Positions 35,101-43,479 of a DNA stretch of 64,000 nt are shown one piece after another. Numbering within the stretch: the stretch's first letter is position 1; every line of letters begins with the position of its first letter. Under the pieces are notes generated by a model. It did no database searches. It worked only from the letters and a program-made list of their open reading frames with translations, and was not told where the DNA came from. Origin of the DNA: Echinometra lucunter. Lineage: Eukaryota > Echinodermata > Echinoidea > Camarodonta > Echinometridae. The position numbers and the translations under genes are program-made. The DNA is taken from NCBI GenBank assembly GCA_029962745.1, contig JAPZVO010000022.1, forward strand, positions 1,050,423 through 1,114,422. Reading direction: 5' to 3'.

Positions 35101-36026
35101 ATTTTTGTGTGAAGTCACATAAGTGACTGACCTAATAGTTGACTTCTGAAAGAAAGATGATGTACGCTCTTCTAAAATAATTGCCTTCATTCTGTTGGGG
35201 GTACTACAGTTATTTAAAATTCCAAAATGAGAGACTTCTGCTACAAGATAAATGATGACAAATTGATTTTGAATCAGCTATTTTTCATGATTTGGGTCAC
35301 ATACGTGACCGAGAATGGCCCTGATTGTGTAATATTTGAAAAAAACTATTTCAATGGGATAACCTTTGTATTGTATTGCATCACCGTTCAGAAATTAGTG
35401 GACTTTGTCACAGATACCAACAATCTTATTTTTTCATGAAAAATTAATCATTTGTTTTACAATCTGTATGTCCTGAGAAATATTTCAGACAGATATATTG
35501 CATCATGCAATTCTGAGTGTTAAAAGTACTTATGAATTTTAAACAAATATTTCATGTTTCTTTGCAGCGCTTTTCCTGAACAGAAATAATTGAAAATATT
35601 GTGAATAAAGCGTCCTTAACGGCATTGAGTCAGGGAGCTTGCAAGATGGTACTTTGAACTTTTGAATATTTTCATCCAGTACCATGTTGCTTGTGACCAT
35701 TAATCATGTTAACACATTGCAAGGCATTTCTCTTTCTGGAAAATTAATCATTTGTTTTACAATCTTTATGTCCTGAGAAACATTTCAGACAGATATTGCC
35801 TCATGCAATTCTGAGTGTTAAAAGTACTTATGAATTTTAAACAAATATTTCATGTTTCATGAATTTTAAACAAATATTTCATGTTTCATGAATTTTAAAC
35901 AAATATTTCATGTTTCTTTGCAGGGCTCTTGATCTCAAGAAACCCATCTACCGAAAGACTGCTACCTTCGGCCACTTTGGACGTTCCGAATTCAGTTGGG
36001 AGCAGCCCAAGAAACTTGTTCTTTGA
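19167..36026 (+). CDS. MAT2A: S-adenosylmethionine synthetase (methionine adenosyltransferase), 8 coding exons, complete
   Basis: Makes S-adenosylmethionine from methionine and ATP in the cytosol or nucleus. Joining 19167-19251, 24265-24342, 29437-29559, 30261-30373, 30887-31027, 31513-31914, 32368-32501 and 35924-36026 gives 1179 bases, that is 392 residues plus TGA, the usual animal MAT length (about 395). All introns are GT-AG and every junction keeps frame. Hallmarks seen: GHPDK at residues 26-30 (split by intron 1), GAGDQG at 129-134 (split by intron 4), [13 protein letters not shown] at 250-262, GGGAFSGKD at 275-283, and a C-terminal [10 protein letters not shown] block. The start is the first ATG before the conserved [11 protein letters not shown] segment. 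The vertebrate MAT1A/MAT2A split cannot be resolved by eye, so the symbol means MAT2A-like. The last intron and 3' UTR carry a partial duplication, described separately. The gene converges with the FREM-like gene downstream. Confidence 0.96.
19252..24264 (+). other. MAT intron 1 (5.0 kb)
   Basis: Mostly unique AT-rich sequence. Holds a poly-C run near 21879 and a fold-back repeat at its 3' end (24013-24153). No other gene recognised. Confidence 0.7.
24013..24153. repeat. Palindromic family copy A (GTGATTGGCTGAGAGCAAATTTG core)
   Basis: Arms GGGGAGCGTGTCATGAAGTG / CACTTCATGTAACGCTTCCC and a core GATTGGCTGAGAGCAAATTTG. Related copies are at 38594, 40450 and 59413. Confidence 0.75.
24265..24342 (+). 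CDS. MAT2A: MAT exon 2
   Basis: Begins after a polypyrimidine tract and CCAG. Encodes [16 protein letters not shown] through KVAC (residues 29-54) plus one base. The donor is GTAAGT. Confidence 0.96.
25136..25588. mobile_element. hAT (Charlie-like) non-autonomous element in MAT intron 2
   Basis: Starts CAGTGCTTCTCAACC and ends GGTTCAGAAGCACTG, the classic hAT-Charlie-type ends. Perfect 8-bp duplication TTTTAGAC (25128-25135, 25589-25596). The interior has repeated GGTGGGCCTC. 453 bp, no transposase. Confidence 0.92.
26138..26167 (+). repeat. (AG)n microsatellite
   Basis: Uninterrupted AG dinucleotides, followed by a poly-G run near 26193. Confidence 0.95.
26971..28135. mobile_element. 1165-bp hAT-like element in MAT intron 2
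   Basis: Ends TAGTGCTGTA / TACAGCACTA, flanked by ATACAAGC and ATACAAAC (7 of 8). Subterminal ACGGTTTTCGGATAAACG-like sequence is present at both sides inverted. More CpG-rich than the intron around it. No transposase recognised. Confidence 0.78.
29437..29559 (+). CDS. MAT2A: MAT exon 3
   Basis: Acceptor TTCTGTAG. Encodes residues 55-95 plus one base: [17 protein letters not shown], then the YDDSSQ segment. Donor G|GTGAGA. It lies at the end of a 5.1-kb intron that holds two hAT-type insertions. Confidence 0.96.
30261..30373 (+). CDS. MAT2A: MAT exon 4
   Basis: Acceptor CACTTCTAG. Encodes residues 96-133, from [16 protein letters not shown] to DDIGAGDQ. The ATP-binding hexapeptide GAGDQG is completed by the first codon of exon 5. 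Donor CAG|GTAATA. Confidence 0.96.
30887..31027 (+). CDS. MAT2A: MAT exon 5
   Basis: Acceptor TTCTGCAG. Encodes residues 134-180: [17 protein letters not shown] through RLRPDCKSQ. Donor CAG|GTACTA. The next intron is largely a GAT-rich simple repeat. Confidence 0.96.
31057..31490 (+). repeat. GAT-rich simple repeat in MAT intron 5
   Basis: Irregular GATGATGATGGTG-type array filling most of the intron between exons 5 and 6. It generates long spurious ORFs on both strands. Confidence 0.9.
31513..31914 (+). CDS. MAT2A: MAT exon 6
   Basis: Acceptor CTCTTCAG. The longest exon, residues 181-314 in phase 0. It holds the central domain, [16 protein letters not shown] and the glycine-rich GGGAFSGKD catalytic loop, ending CKRVLVQ. 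Its GC content and codon use are clearly higher than in the surrounding introns. Donor CAG|GTTGGT. Confidence 0.97.
32368..32501 (+). CDS. MAT2A: MAT exon 7
   Basis: Acceptor TTTCCTATAG. Encodes residues 315-358 plus two bases: [19 protein letters not shown] through RPGAIV. The donor AA|GTAAGT splits the next lysine codon, which either of two downstream TTTGCAG acceptors could complete. Confidence 0.95.
32502..35437 (+). other. MAT intron 7, main part
   Basis: Holds decayed repeats: CACGGCC/GGGGCACA fragments at about 33110-33290 and 34970-35095, TCACATACGTGACC-like fragments at about 32750, 32930, 35110 and 35290, and a G-rich and CGCGAAGCGCG segment near 33350-33475. No gene recognised. 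Confidence 0.5.
35568..35740 (+). other. Duplicate of MAT 3' UTR inside intron 7; potential alternative last exon
   Basis: These 173 bases match 36261-36433 of the 3' UTR with three mismatches by eye. They start exactly at the duplicated acceptor TTTGCAG. Spliced from exon 7, the frame would read N-A-F-P-E-Q-K then TAA (35587-35589), replacing the normal last 34 residues. An AATAAA lies at 35604-35609. Whether it is used is unknown. Confidence 0.6.
35830..35916 (+). repeat. 29-bp minisatellite, 3 units, abutting MAT exon 8 acceptor
   Basis: Three perfect tandem copies of a 29-bp unit (beginning ATGAATTTTAAAC) end 7 bases before exon 8. The paralogous acceptor at 35561-35567 has a single unit. 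Confidence 0.95.
35924..36026 (+). CDS. MAT2A: MAT exon 8 (C terminus)
   Basis: Acceptor TTTGCAG at 35917-35923. Encodes K359 (third base) to residue 392: [20 protein letters not shown] through the terminal KKLVL, then TGA at 36024-36026. It is preceded by three copies of a 29-bp repeat that abut the acceptor. Confidence 0.96.
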
Positions 36027-37870
36027 GCTGCAAGCAGCTGTAGAACTGGACTCTTTTTGAGTATTATCACCTCAAGATACTGAGGGCAAAAACACTCCTT
36101 CACGGATTTCTTACTACAGGTGGAGTGTTTGGGAAACTAACAATACTTGTATGGTATTGTCTATCACCTCTGGAGCAGACAGATTTATATATTGTATATT
36201 CTATTGACAAAAACAAGAAATCAAATTTCATATTGAAATTAATATGCTCCCCATATGGAACGCTTTTCCTGAACAGAAATAATTGAAAATATTGTGAATA
36301 AAGCGTCCTTAACGGCATTGAGTCAGGGAGCTGGCAAGATGGTACTTTGAACTTTTGAATATTTTCATCCAGTACCATGTTGCTTGTGACTGTTAATCAT
36401 GTTAACACATTGCAAGGCATTTCTCTTTCTGGATCCAGGGCTAGAAGATGTCAACCCGATGGGATGTATTCCATGTTGTTCATAGTGCACTGCAGACAGC
36501 TGCCAGAGCTAAAGCTTGGGCAATGAATTCTAGAGCATGTAAAGACATCGTTTTCTTGTGTAATATACGTTTCCTTAACATGCAAATTACATTTGAAACA
36601 AATTTTTAATCTCATCGTCATTCTGTTAACTTGGGCCCCCAGGACCATAGTGAAGAACATCCACATTAAAGTCAGCTCATGCCCTAAAGCTCCCAAATGT
36701 TCCCGAAACTAGTGTTCCATAAAAGTACACACATTGAATTACCATGTAGGACATAATGAGAGTTTTTAAAGCCATGCTTTCATGAAATTTCAACTGACTC
36801 TTCAAATTTCATGACGGCATGTCTCCTAGTGTAAGCACTGAATTTTTGTGTGCATTTGTCGAAGAATTCCTATGAAGCGTGAAATGAAACTTAAATTGTA
36901 TGGGGGAAAAATGTATTGGGAAGGAGATTTTTCAAATTCAATTATTTATTCCCATTGAACACTATCATGAGACATCCTTAGAAGTTTTTTTTTACTTCAT
37001 TTTTCTAGTTGTCTTATTTGTTCCTTTCTGTAATTCTAACAATTTAAAGTATTCATTTTGTGCTTACTCTATTATAAACCTGATAAGCTGTTGGTAGTAA
37101 TTGAAATAATGGAATGCATTTAGAGGAGGAGCAGTTCATTTGAAGATAGGACTGATACGTTGAATCTTATATTTTGAAATGATGGAATGAGTATGTCAGA
37201 GCTATTGTTTATTTGCATGATAACTTGGTCAAGTATTCTAAAGTTTTCTTGTCTGTCCAGTAAGATTTTAATGAAATAGATTAGGATTGCACATTTGTGA
37301 TTTTATCAGTACTGTTACTTTCATGATGCTTATTCAAAGGACTCGTTATTTTTTAACGTTTGAATTTTTTAAGGTTTGCTTCCTTCATTTTTAGCGAATT
37401 CTTTTCTATGAATTAGAGGTGCGTTAATCTGAAATCCTAAATTAATGAGTCTGATGCCTTCTTGTATCTCAGCACCGCCATTTATTTTTATTACATTTTT
37501 GATTTCTAAGTTTTATTATTTTTGTTATGTATCAAGTTTATTTCCACTGCTGCTGCATTATAAACGACCATGGTGTATTTGCATAGAAACACTTCTTCAT
37601 TTTCTTTATAAAGTGCTGCCTGTATTAAAGCATAAACAATGTCGTTAGAGAAATAAACAGCATTTTTCAGGGTGTCGCATAAGCTGCCACGCTCTCTTGT
37701 TAAAAGATGGCTTGAAATACAGGCACTGTCCATGGTGAAAGAGTTCTGATCTCATAGTTCCCTTGAGCAACTAAGAGGCATTTAACTTGTGAAAGTCATG
37801 ATAACTTGCACTGGAGACTGATAACTGCATGTTGTACCAAAATAAATCATATCCAATAAGTGACAGGGTT
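36027..37870 (+). other. MAT 3' UTR and downstream flank
   Basis: Follows the TGA. Candidate polyadenylation signals AATAAA are at 36297-36302 (within the duplicated block), 37652-37657 and near 37843. I cannot tell which is used. No further coding sequence was recognised. Confidence 0.5.
36297..36302 (+). promoter_or_regulatory. Candidate MAT poly(A) signal AATAAA
   Basis: Canonical hexamer 271 bases after the stop codon. Its duplicate is at 35604-35609 in the intronic copy. Confidence 0.45.
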
Positions 37871-38593
37871 CTCATAGCGTGCATGTGCTAGTCATGTGTG
37901 TCTGTGTGATTGATTTACATAACTGCACATACTTGATTTTCTGGTCTTGCACGAGTAATACTGAAATCTTGTTTGACTTTATCAGTAATGAGCACTAAAT
38001 GTAATTACACGCAGTATATAATCACACGCACCTTGTAAATTTCTGTTGAGCGTAGGTCATGCACTTTCGTAAATATGACAACCATTTTTCCTTGTGAGAT
38101 TGTTTCAGTGACTGTCACATTTTTTTTTTTTTTTAGTCCTCCTTGTTGTTTTGCCAGCAGTGGTGTGGGTAGTATGATTAGACCATTCCAAGAAGATAAG
38201 GACTGTGGCTCATTGCCAAAAAAAATTGTTTTAAGATAGATGACGTGGAACAATTTTTATTATGTGCTCCTAAAAGATGTTGCTAAGCTCGGGATGTGGC
38301 AGCTTCTTGCAATTGGCCCCTGATTTATGATAGTTTTAGGATATTACACTGGTGTAGATGAAAAGAACCTGTTACATTATTTGAAATGGTTATTTCCTCT
38401 TGTGAAATTCTACATCTATGGCCATCTGTCATTGCTCAAACTTGATGAAGTCGGAGCAGACTGCACAAGAGAAACCAAATTCGCGTACAGTCGAACCAGC
38501 CACAAGTATATTTGAAGAGGGGAGGGTTTTATTGGAACACTCTTCTCATTGAAACCTGTTATGAAGGGAGCCTGTGTATATATAAGGACCATT

Positions 38594-38733
38594 AGGGGAG
38601 TGTTTCATGAAGTGTCTTGTCAGTGAATTTCGCTGTCATATTTGCTCTCGGCCAATCAGATGCAAGGACTTCAGTACCTTATAACAATTGTCCGTGAAAA
38701 TCACTGACAAGACACTTCATGAAAGGCTTCCCT
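38594..38733. repeat. Palindromic family copy B
   Basis: AGGGGAGTGTTTCATGAAGTG and its inverse enclose TTTGCTCTCGGCCAATCAGATGC. Close to copy A in inverse orientation. Confidence 0.75.
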
Positions 38734-40449
38734 GTTCCTTCTTGAATGCAAGTATTGCTAGACCATCATTTAATGACTTTATACATAATTTTAAATATAA
38801 TGCAAGTATTTTAGCTGTGCCAATCATTCTTAGAATAATTAGTTTGGTTTATAGAGTTTTATGACTAGGGCTAATGAGTTGGATCCACCAAAGCATAAGT
38901 TTAGTTTACTCTACATGTAAGTTGGCAATCAATTTGAGAACTTGGGATAAATTTAGATCAGTGGCAACTCTTTCATATCAAAAGATTGCACTTTTCTGTG
39001 AAATATTGGCCAGATGTTGAAGCAAGAGAATAGTGCTAATTTACATTTTAAGTTTGCTTGTAGAGGTTAAGTAGCTTGGAGATAGTGCTAAGCCACCTTA
39101 CAGAATTCACTCTTGGCTGTCGACACAGTTTGTGCCTCATATCTAATATCTACTGTTTTTTGTTTTGGTTTTCCTTTCTCAAGTATTGTAGGAAATTAAA
39201 TTTGAAATTGTGGAGCTTGCTCGTAGAAGTAAGACTCCCACTTACATTCATTGAAAGATTCCTTCAGAATTCTACTGTCGAGCAAGACATTCCAAAGATA
39301 GTCCATTACTCCCACCCCCTTGTCCTTGTCAATAGTTCAATGACCTCTTTGAATGTGCCTTTGTACCATGTTTTAAGTTCTAAATGTATCGATTGCGCTA
39401 CCTGCGATAGTGTGGGAGAGTAATAAATTAACAGGCTATATCAGGGTTCCAACGCTCGTGGAAAAAGCAGGATTGCTGTGGAAAAACGGAAGGTCACAGA
39501 AAAACTCATTCTTCTGAAATGTGATTGAAAGACCTGGCAAGTAGAAGAAAAAAAATTAAAGCCATAGAAAGTCATGGAAATTGATTGTAATTTTGGACTC
39601 TATGTGTGGCAATAATTGTGATGGGAGGCAGTCGCCATCACTAACTTGTCGTCATATTATATTTCGATAGTATTTGTAAGCTGCTTGGATGCTGCTACTC
39701 GAAACAGTAATTGTTTATCTGGTATTGAAAAGGGAAAGAAGAAACAAAAAGATGGGAAGTCATAGATTTGGCTCACAAATTCCTTTGGGAACCCTGTATA
39801 GTTACTTGTATTATCACCATTTTTTTTTTTCTGAAAACAAAGGTGTTGTGGCATATACATGCTTGTATTCAATGGGTTTATAAACTTTGTAAAGCTAGAA
39901 GTCAATGTTGTGGGGGAAAAATAGTTGATTTAACAACAATGAAAGGGATAGTATGAAATGCATAGTATTCCTCTATTCACATCATACATTAGAGAACTAT
40001 TATCTTTTTATGTACAATTAAAAAAGGAAAAAAATTGATATTGAATGTAGACTGCCTTTTGTGTTTACTTTTTCCATCTTGTCACGAAGCGTGGGCCAGA
40101 CTCCAAAGATCGATGAGGATCAAGGGGACCGATTTGCTTGATTTTGTGAGATTGTAGAAGGGATCGTAATATTTTGTTTGTCGAGAACCAGCAGGACAAT
40201 TGCATTTATATCCCTTGAAGGTAAACTTCACTTCTTGGCACGTGATTACATTTTGAAAGAAACTGTTTCAGCGCAAATGGGAAAGGTTTTACGAAGTAGT
40301 AAATAACAATTAATGAAATTTAATGTTTACCCTAAGATTTTGAAATCACTGAAATGATAAGAAATCAACTTGATCTTGCTCGAGAGGATATGCACTGCAC
40401 TCAGAAATGGGTATATGGGACTACACAAAAGTGTTCCCGCTGAACACTG

Positions 40450-40595
40450 GACCTGTTTCATAAAACTTGTTATCAGTAACAATTGCAACATTTCTTTGAC
40501 AAATTTGCTCTCAGCCAATCAAATGCAAGGATTTCAGTAGCTTATAACAGTTATTGCAACTTGTTATTGATAACAAGTTCTATGAAACGGGGCCC
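40450..40595. repeat. Palindromic family copy C
   Basis: Arms GTTTCATAAAACTTGTTATC / GATAACAAGTTCTATGAAAC with the core TTTGCTCTCAGCCAATCAAATGC. Confidence 0.75.
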
Positions 40596-41439
40596 AAAAC
40601 CTGTTTCTTCTCATATTTTTAATATGAGCGCATTTGTGGAGCACTCGTGTTTCAAGGGATATTTTTGTTATATTCTTCTTAATTGATAATAAGATATGTA
40701 GTGCACAAAATCATTTTAACATTTCCCAAATCTCGAGCTTGTCATAAAGCCAGAGATAACACTCTTCTGACTCTACTATTTTACCCGTGTCCATAGATAT
40801 GATGATCAACTGAAGGGGGAAAAAGAAGATGGAAAGTTCGGAAGTGCGGAATAGTGTCGAGTCTTGGGGGGAACATTAATGTCAATGAGATGTTTGATTT
40901 TGGTTGAGTAGGTATATTAAGAGAGAGAGAGAAAAAAGAAGCCACACACTGTTACTTTGCACAGAGTGCTGGGTCTGCAATAAAACTATCAGGCGATAAT
41001 CGGATCATCAATTGACTTTTTACATTATCATATCTACATTGACCTTGAGACAACCATTCCTCATTCTGTGCATGTGCGCGTGCAAGCTTTTATATCACAC
41101 GTATATAATTCCCGAGATACCAACCTTTTATCAAGTTTTACAACATTTCTTTGTCTGAAAAGCAAAACCAGTAAAAAATGGAATGTTTTTTACTTTACAG
41201 CCATAGAACTGTGTAGTAACTAAAGCTCTGGAAGAATGGTATTTTGCTTGAAACTTGCAGTATTTTCCCTAGAATGCAATACAAAATACTGGAAAAAAGG
41301 GAAGAAACAGCTGGTATCACTAATACTAATAAACATGTACCGGTACATTAGGAGTGGGGGGAGGTGGGCCTGGGTCTGACATAGGTGGGGGTGGTGAATT
41401 GGGTTTTTACAGACATGTATCAATCAATTATGATTTTTT

Positions 41440-41592
41440 ACGTCTGGGACCGACCTTTAACGTCACCATCCGAAGGACGTGGCAAATGTAGATTCATGTC
41501 TTGCCCAAGGACATTAGTGCCGCGGCAGGGATTCGAACCAGACCTCGGGTTCAAAATCCGGAGACTTATCCACTCAGCCACAACACCTCTGC
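41440..41592 (-). mobile_element. tRNA-derived SINE
   Basis: The minus strand begins GGTGTTGTGGCTGAGTGG (A box) and has GGTTCGAATCC (B box) at tRNA spacing, followed by a non-tRNA body. It resembles a Leu/Ser-type tRNA head. An internal Pol III promoter is expected; it is not a functional tRNA gene. Confidence 0.8.
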
Positions 41593-41739
41593 ATAGTGTA
41601 AGCCCCTCAATTTTGAAGGTATATGTACATGTACAAAACTGTCGTCCTTGTTTTGGCAGTGCATTGGTCTCTTTCCTGAAATGGTTACTCCGAAAGTGCA
41701 TGTCTCGATGATGAAAGAGACAAAATAAGGCAGAGGGAG

Positions 41740-41868
41740 GGTGTACAAGAGAGAGGGGGTGGGAGGGAGGGAGGAAGGGAGGAAGGGAGGGAGAGAGAGG
41801 AATGGTGGGAGAAAGAGGGTTAGGGAGAGAGAGAGAAAGAGAGGGGAGGGGTGGGGAGAGAGCAAATT
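41740..41868 (+). repeat. Purine (GGGA/GA) tract
   Basis: Irregular GGGAGGGAGGAAGG and GAGAGA units. Confidence 0.9.
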
Positions 41869-41947
41869 ATGGCGAATGACAGATTGCTTACCCCAACAAT
41901 GTGGACCAGATTTACTCTTGTACACATTCAAGGCTAAATACTCCTAA

Positions 41948-43018
41948 GAATAGATTGTAAGGCCACTACATGTATATTTACAATGACCATAGTAATATGG
42001 TACGAGCTTTACGAGTTCACAGGGTATTTGTTTTCCAATACTATTGTTGATTTAAAGAGATATGAGGCTCTACTTCTACACGCGAACAGAGCACTGTCAT
42101 AGAGCAATTGTCAATGACGAAAGCATCCTGTAATCTCTGTCAGTTGCATGGGTGTCAGTGGGGGAGGGGGAAATAGTTGGACACAATAGGGTATGTCCCC
42201 TAATCCCCCCCCCCAAAAAAAAAATTAATGCTGAGGATGCTTTTTAGTGTCCCCCCCCCCCCCTCCCCAAATAAAAAAAAAAAATTATAAAAAATTATAA
42301 AATAAAATAAAATACAAATTAACGCTCCTGGTCAGCAGAACCCCAAATTTCTGTTTAGCCAAGACAAACAGAGAAAAAATATAAAAGAGGGCCTTGAACT
42401 TGTAGCAACAGTTGTTTCCTGATATGTTTGATTACTTTAACAAAAATATCTAGGTCATTTATTTACTTCACACAGGTACTAGTGTGTACACATGCAGTTG
42501 GAGTAATAATGGTAAATCTACATTTTAAGGTTCATGTACCGGTTTGTGCAACCTACATGTAACATGTAATGAAAGGCAGGCATTTGTAGTTGGCCCCTGA
42601 TTATTTGTTATTTTATGGGTATATCAGGGAGATGTGGACTTGCTTTTTATTTCATATCATGTAGTTTAACCAGATCTGTTGACGCTCAAAGCAATTACAA
42701 ATTGCATTCATTATCCATTGTTTAGCATTTGCTGATTGTAACACTTCTGTAGAATATTCAGGTGTCTTTTTTTCTTCTAGGTTAATTTTTAGAGTGGACA
42801 CCACCTTTTATTTATTTATTCATTTTTGGAGGGGGTGGTTGTTGTTTAGTTAATGTTCATTTGTTATTATTTTTACTTATTCTATTATTAGCATCATCAT
42901 TTTTGGAGGGGGGGGGGGCAGGGGGAGACTCTAAAAAAAACCCAACAAACATGTGCACACGTTGGTATCAATAATGCCTGTAGCATTTTCATTTATTTGA
43001 TGTACGATAAAAGAGCAA
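41948..43018. other. Intergenic, no gene recognised
   Basis: AT-rich, with poly-C/poly-A runs near 42208 and 42251 and poly-G near 42906. Confidence 0.5.
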
Positions 43019-43123
43019 TGTAGATAAATGCCTTCCTCAAGGGCATAAGTGCCGTGCCAGGAATCGAACCCCCGACTTTCGCGTCTCCAGTCAAGCGCCT
43101 TATACCACTCGACCATGGCACCT
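43019..43123 (-). mobile_element. tRNA-derived SINE, tRNA head
   Basis: The minus strand reads GGTGCCATGGTCGAGTGG with GGTTCGATTCC downstream (A and B boxes) and TAAGGCGCTTGACTGGAGAC between them. tRNA-Leu/Ser-like. Followed by CAAGGGCATAAG-type body sequence. Confidence 0.78.
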
Positions 43124-43234
43124 GGGGGGGAGGGGGGTGGGGAGACTTGGTGGTTTCATGCCTGCCACCAGCCCCCCCCCCCCCCCCCCCCCATATTCTA
43201 GTGATGAAATCACACCAAAAAAATCTCTTCTTGC

Positions 43235-43370
43235 TTGGTTGCTCTCTCTCTCTCTCCTCCCCTCTTTCTTTCTCTCTCTTCCACTCCTTTTCTCTCTTTC
43301 TCCTGTGTCTTTTTTAAAAATAAAACTCTTTCTCTCTCCCTCTCTCTCTCTCTGCCCCCCTTCTCTCTCT
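43235..43370 (+). repeat. CT-rich simple repeat
   Basis: Interrupted (CT)n, preceded by G and C homopolymers at 43123-43193. Confidence 0.9.
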
Positions 43371-43479
43371 TGCAAACATATACATCCAAACACAAACTTG
43401 AGGGAGAAAACAAAAATTCCATACTATTAACCTTTATCGATTTGATTCTCAGATTACCCTTTTTTATTCAAATATAAAG

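Larger units (their letters stand above)
35438..35923 (+). repeat. Tandemly duplicated end of MAT intron 7, with two acceptor copies
   Basis: The block 35438-35567 (ending TTTGCAG) recurs at 35738-35923 (also ending TTTGCAG) with only a few substitutions and a 2-bp indel, apart from expansion of one 29-bp unit from one copy to three. The first copy leads into a duplicate of 3' UTR sequence; the second leads into the real exon 8. Confidence 0.9.
37871..41400. other. Intergenic region downstream of MAT
   Basis: AT-rich DNA with two copies of the palindromic repeat family. No gene recognised. Confidence 0.5.

Noticed and set aside
43019..43123. Functional tRNA-Leu or tRNA-Ser gene
   Set aside because: A and B boxes are present but acceptor-stem pairing is poor and the unit continues into a SINE body, so it is called a SINE.
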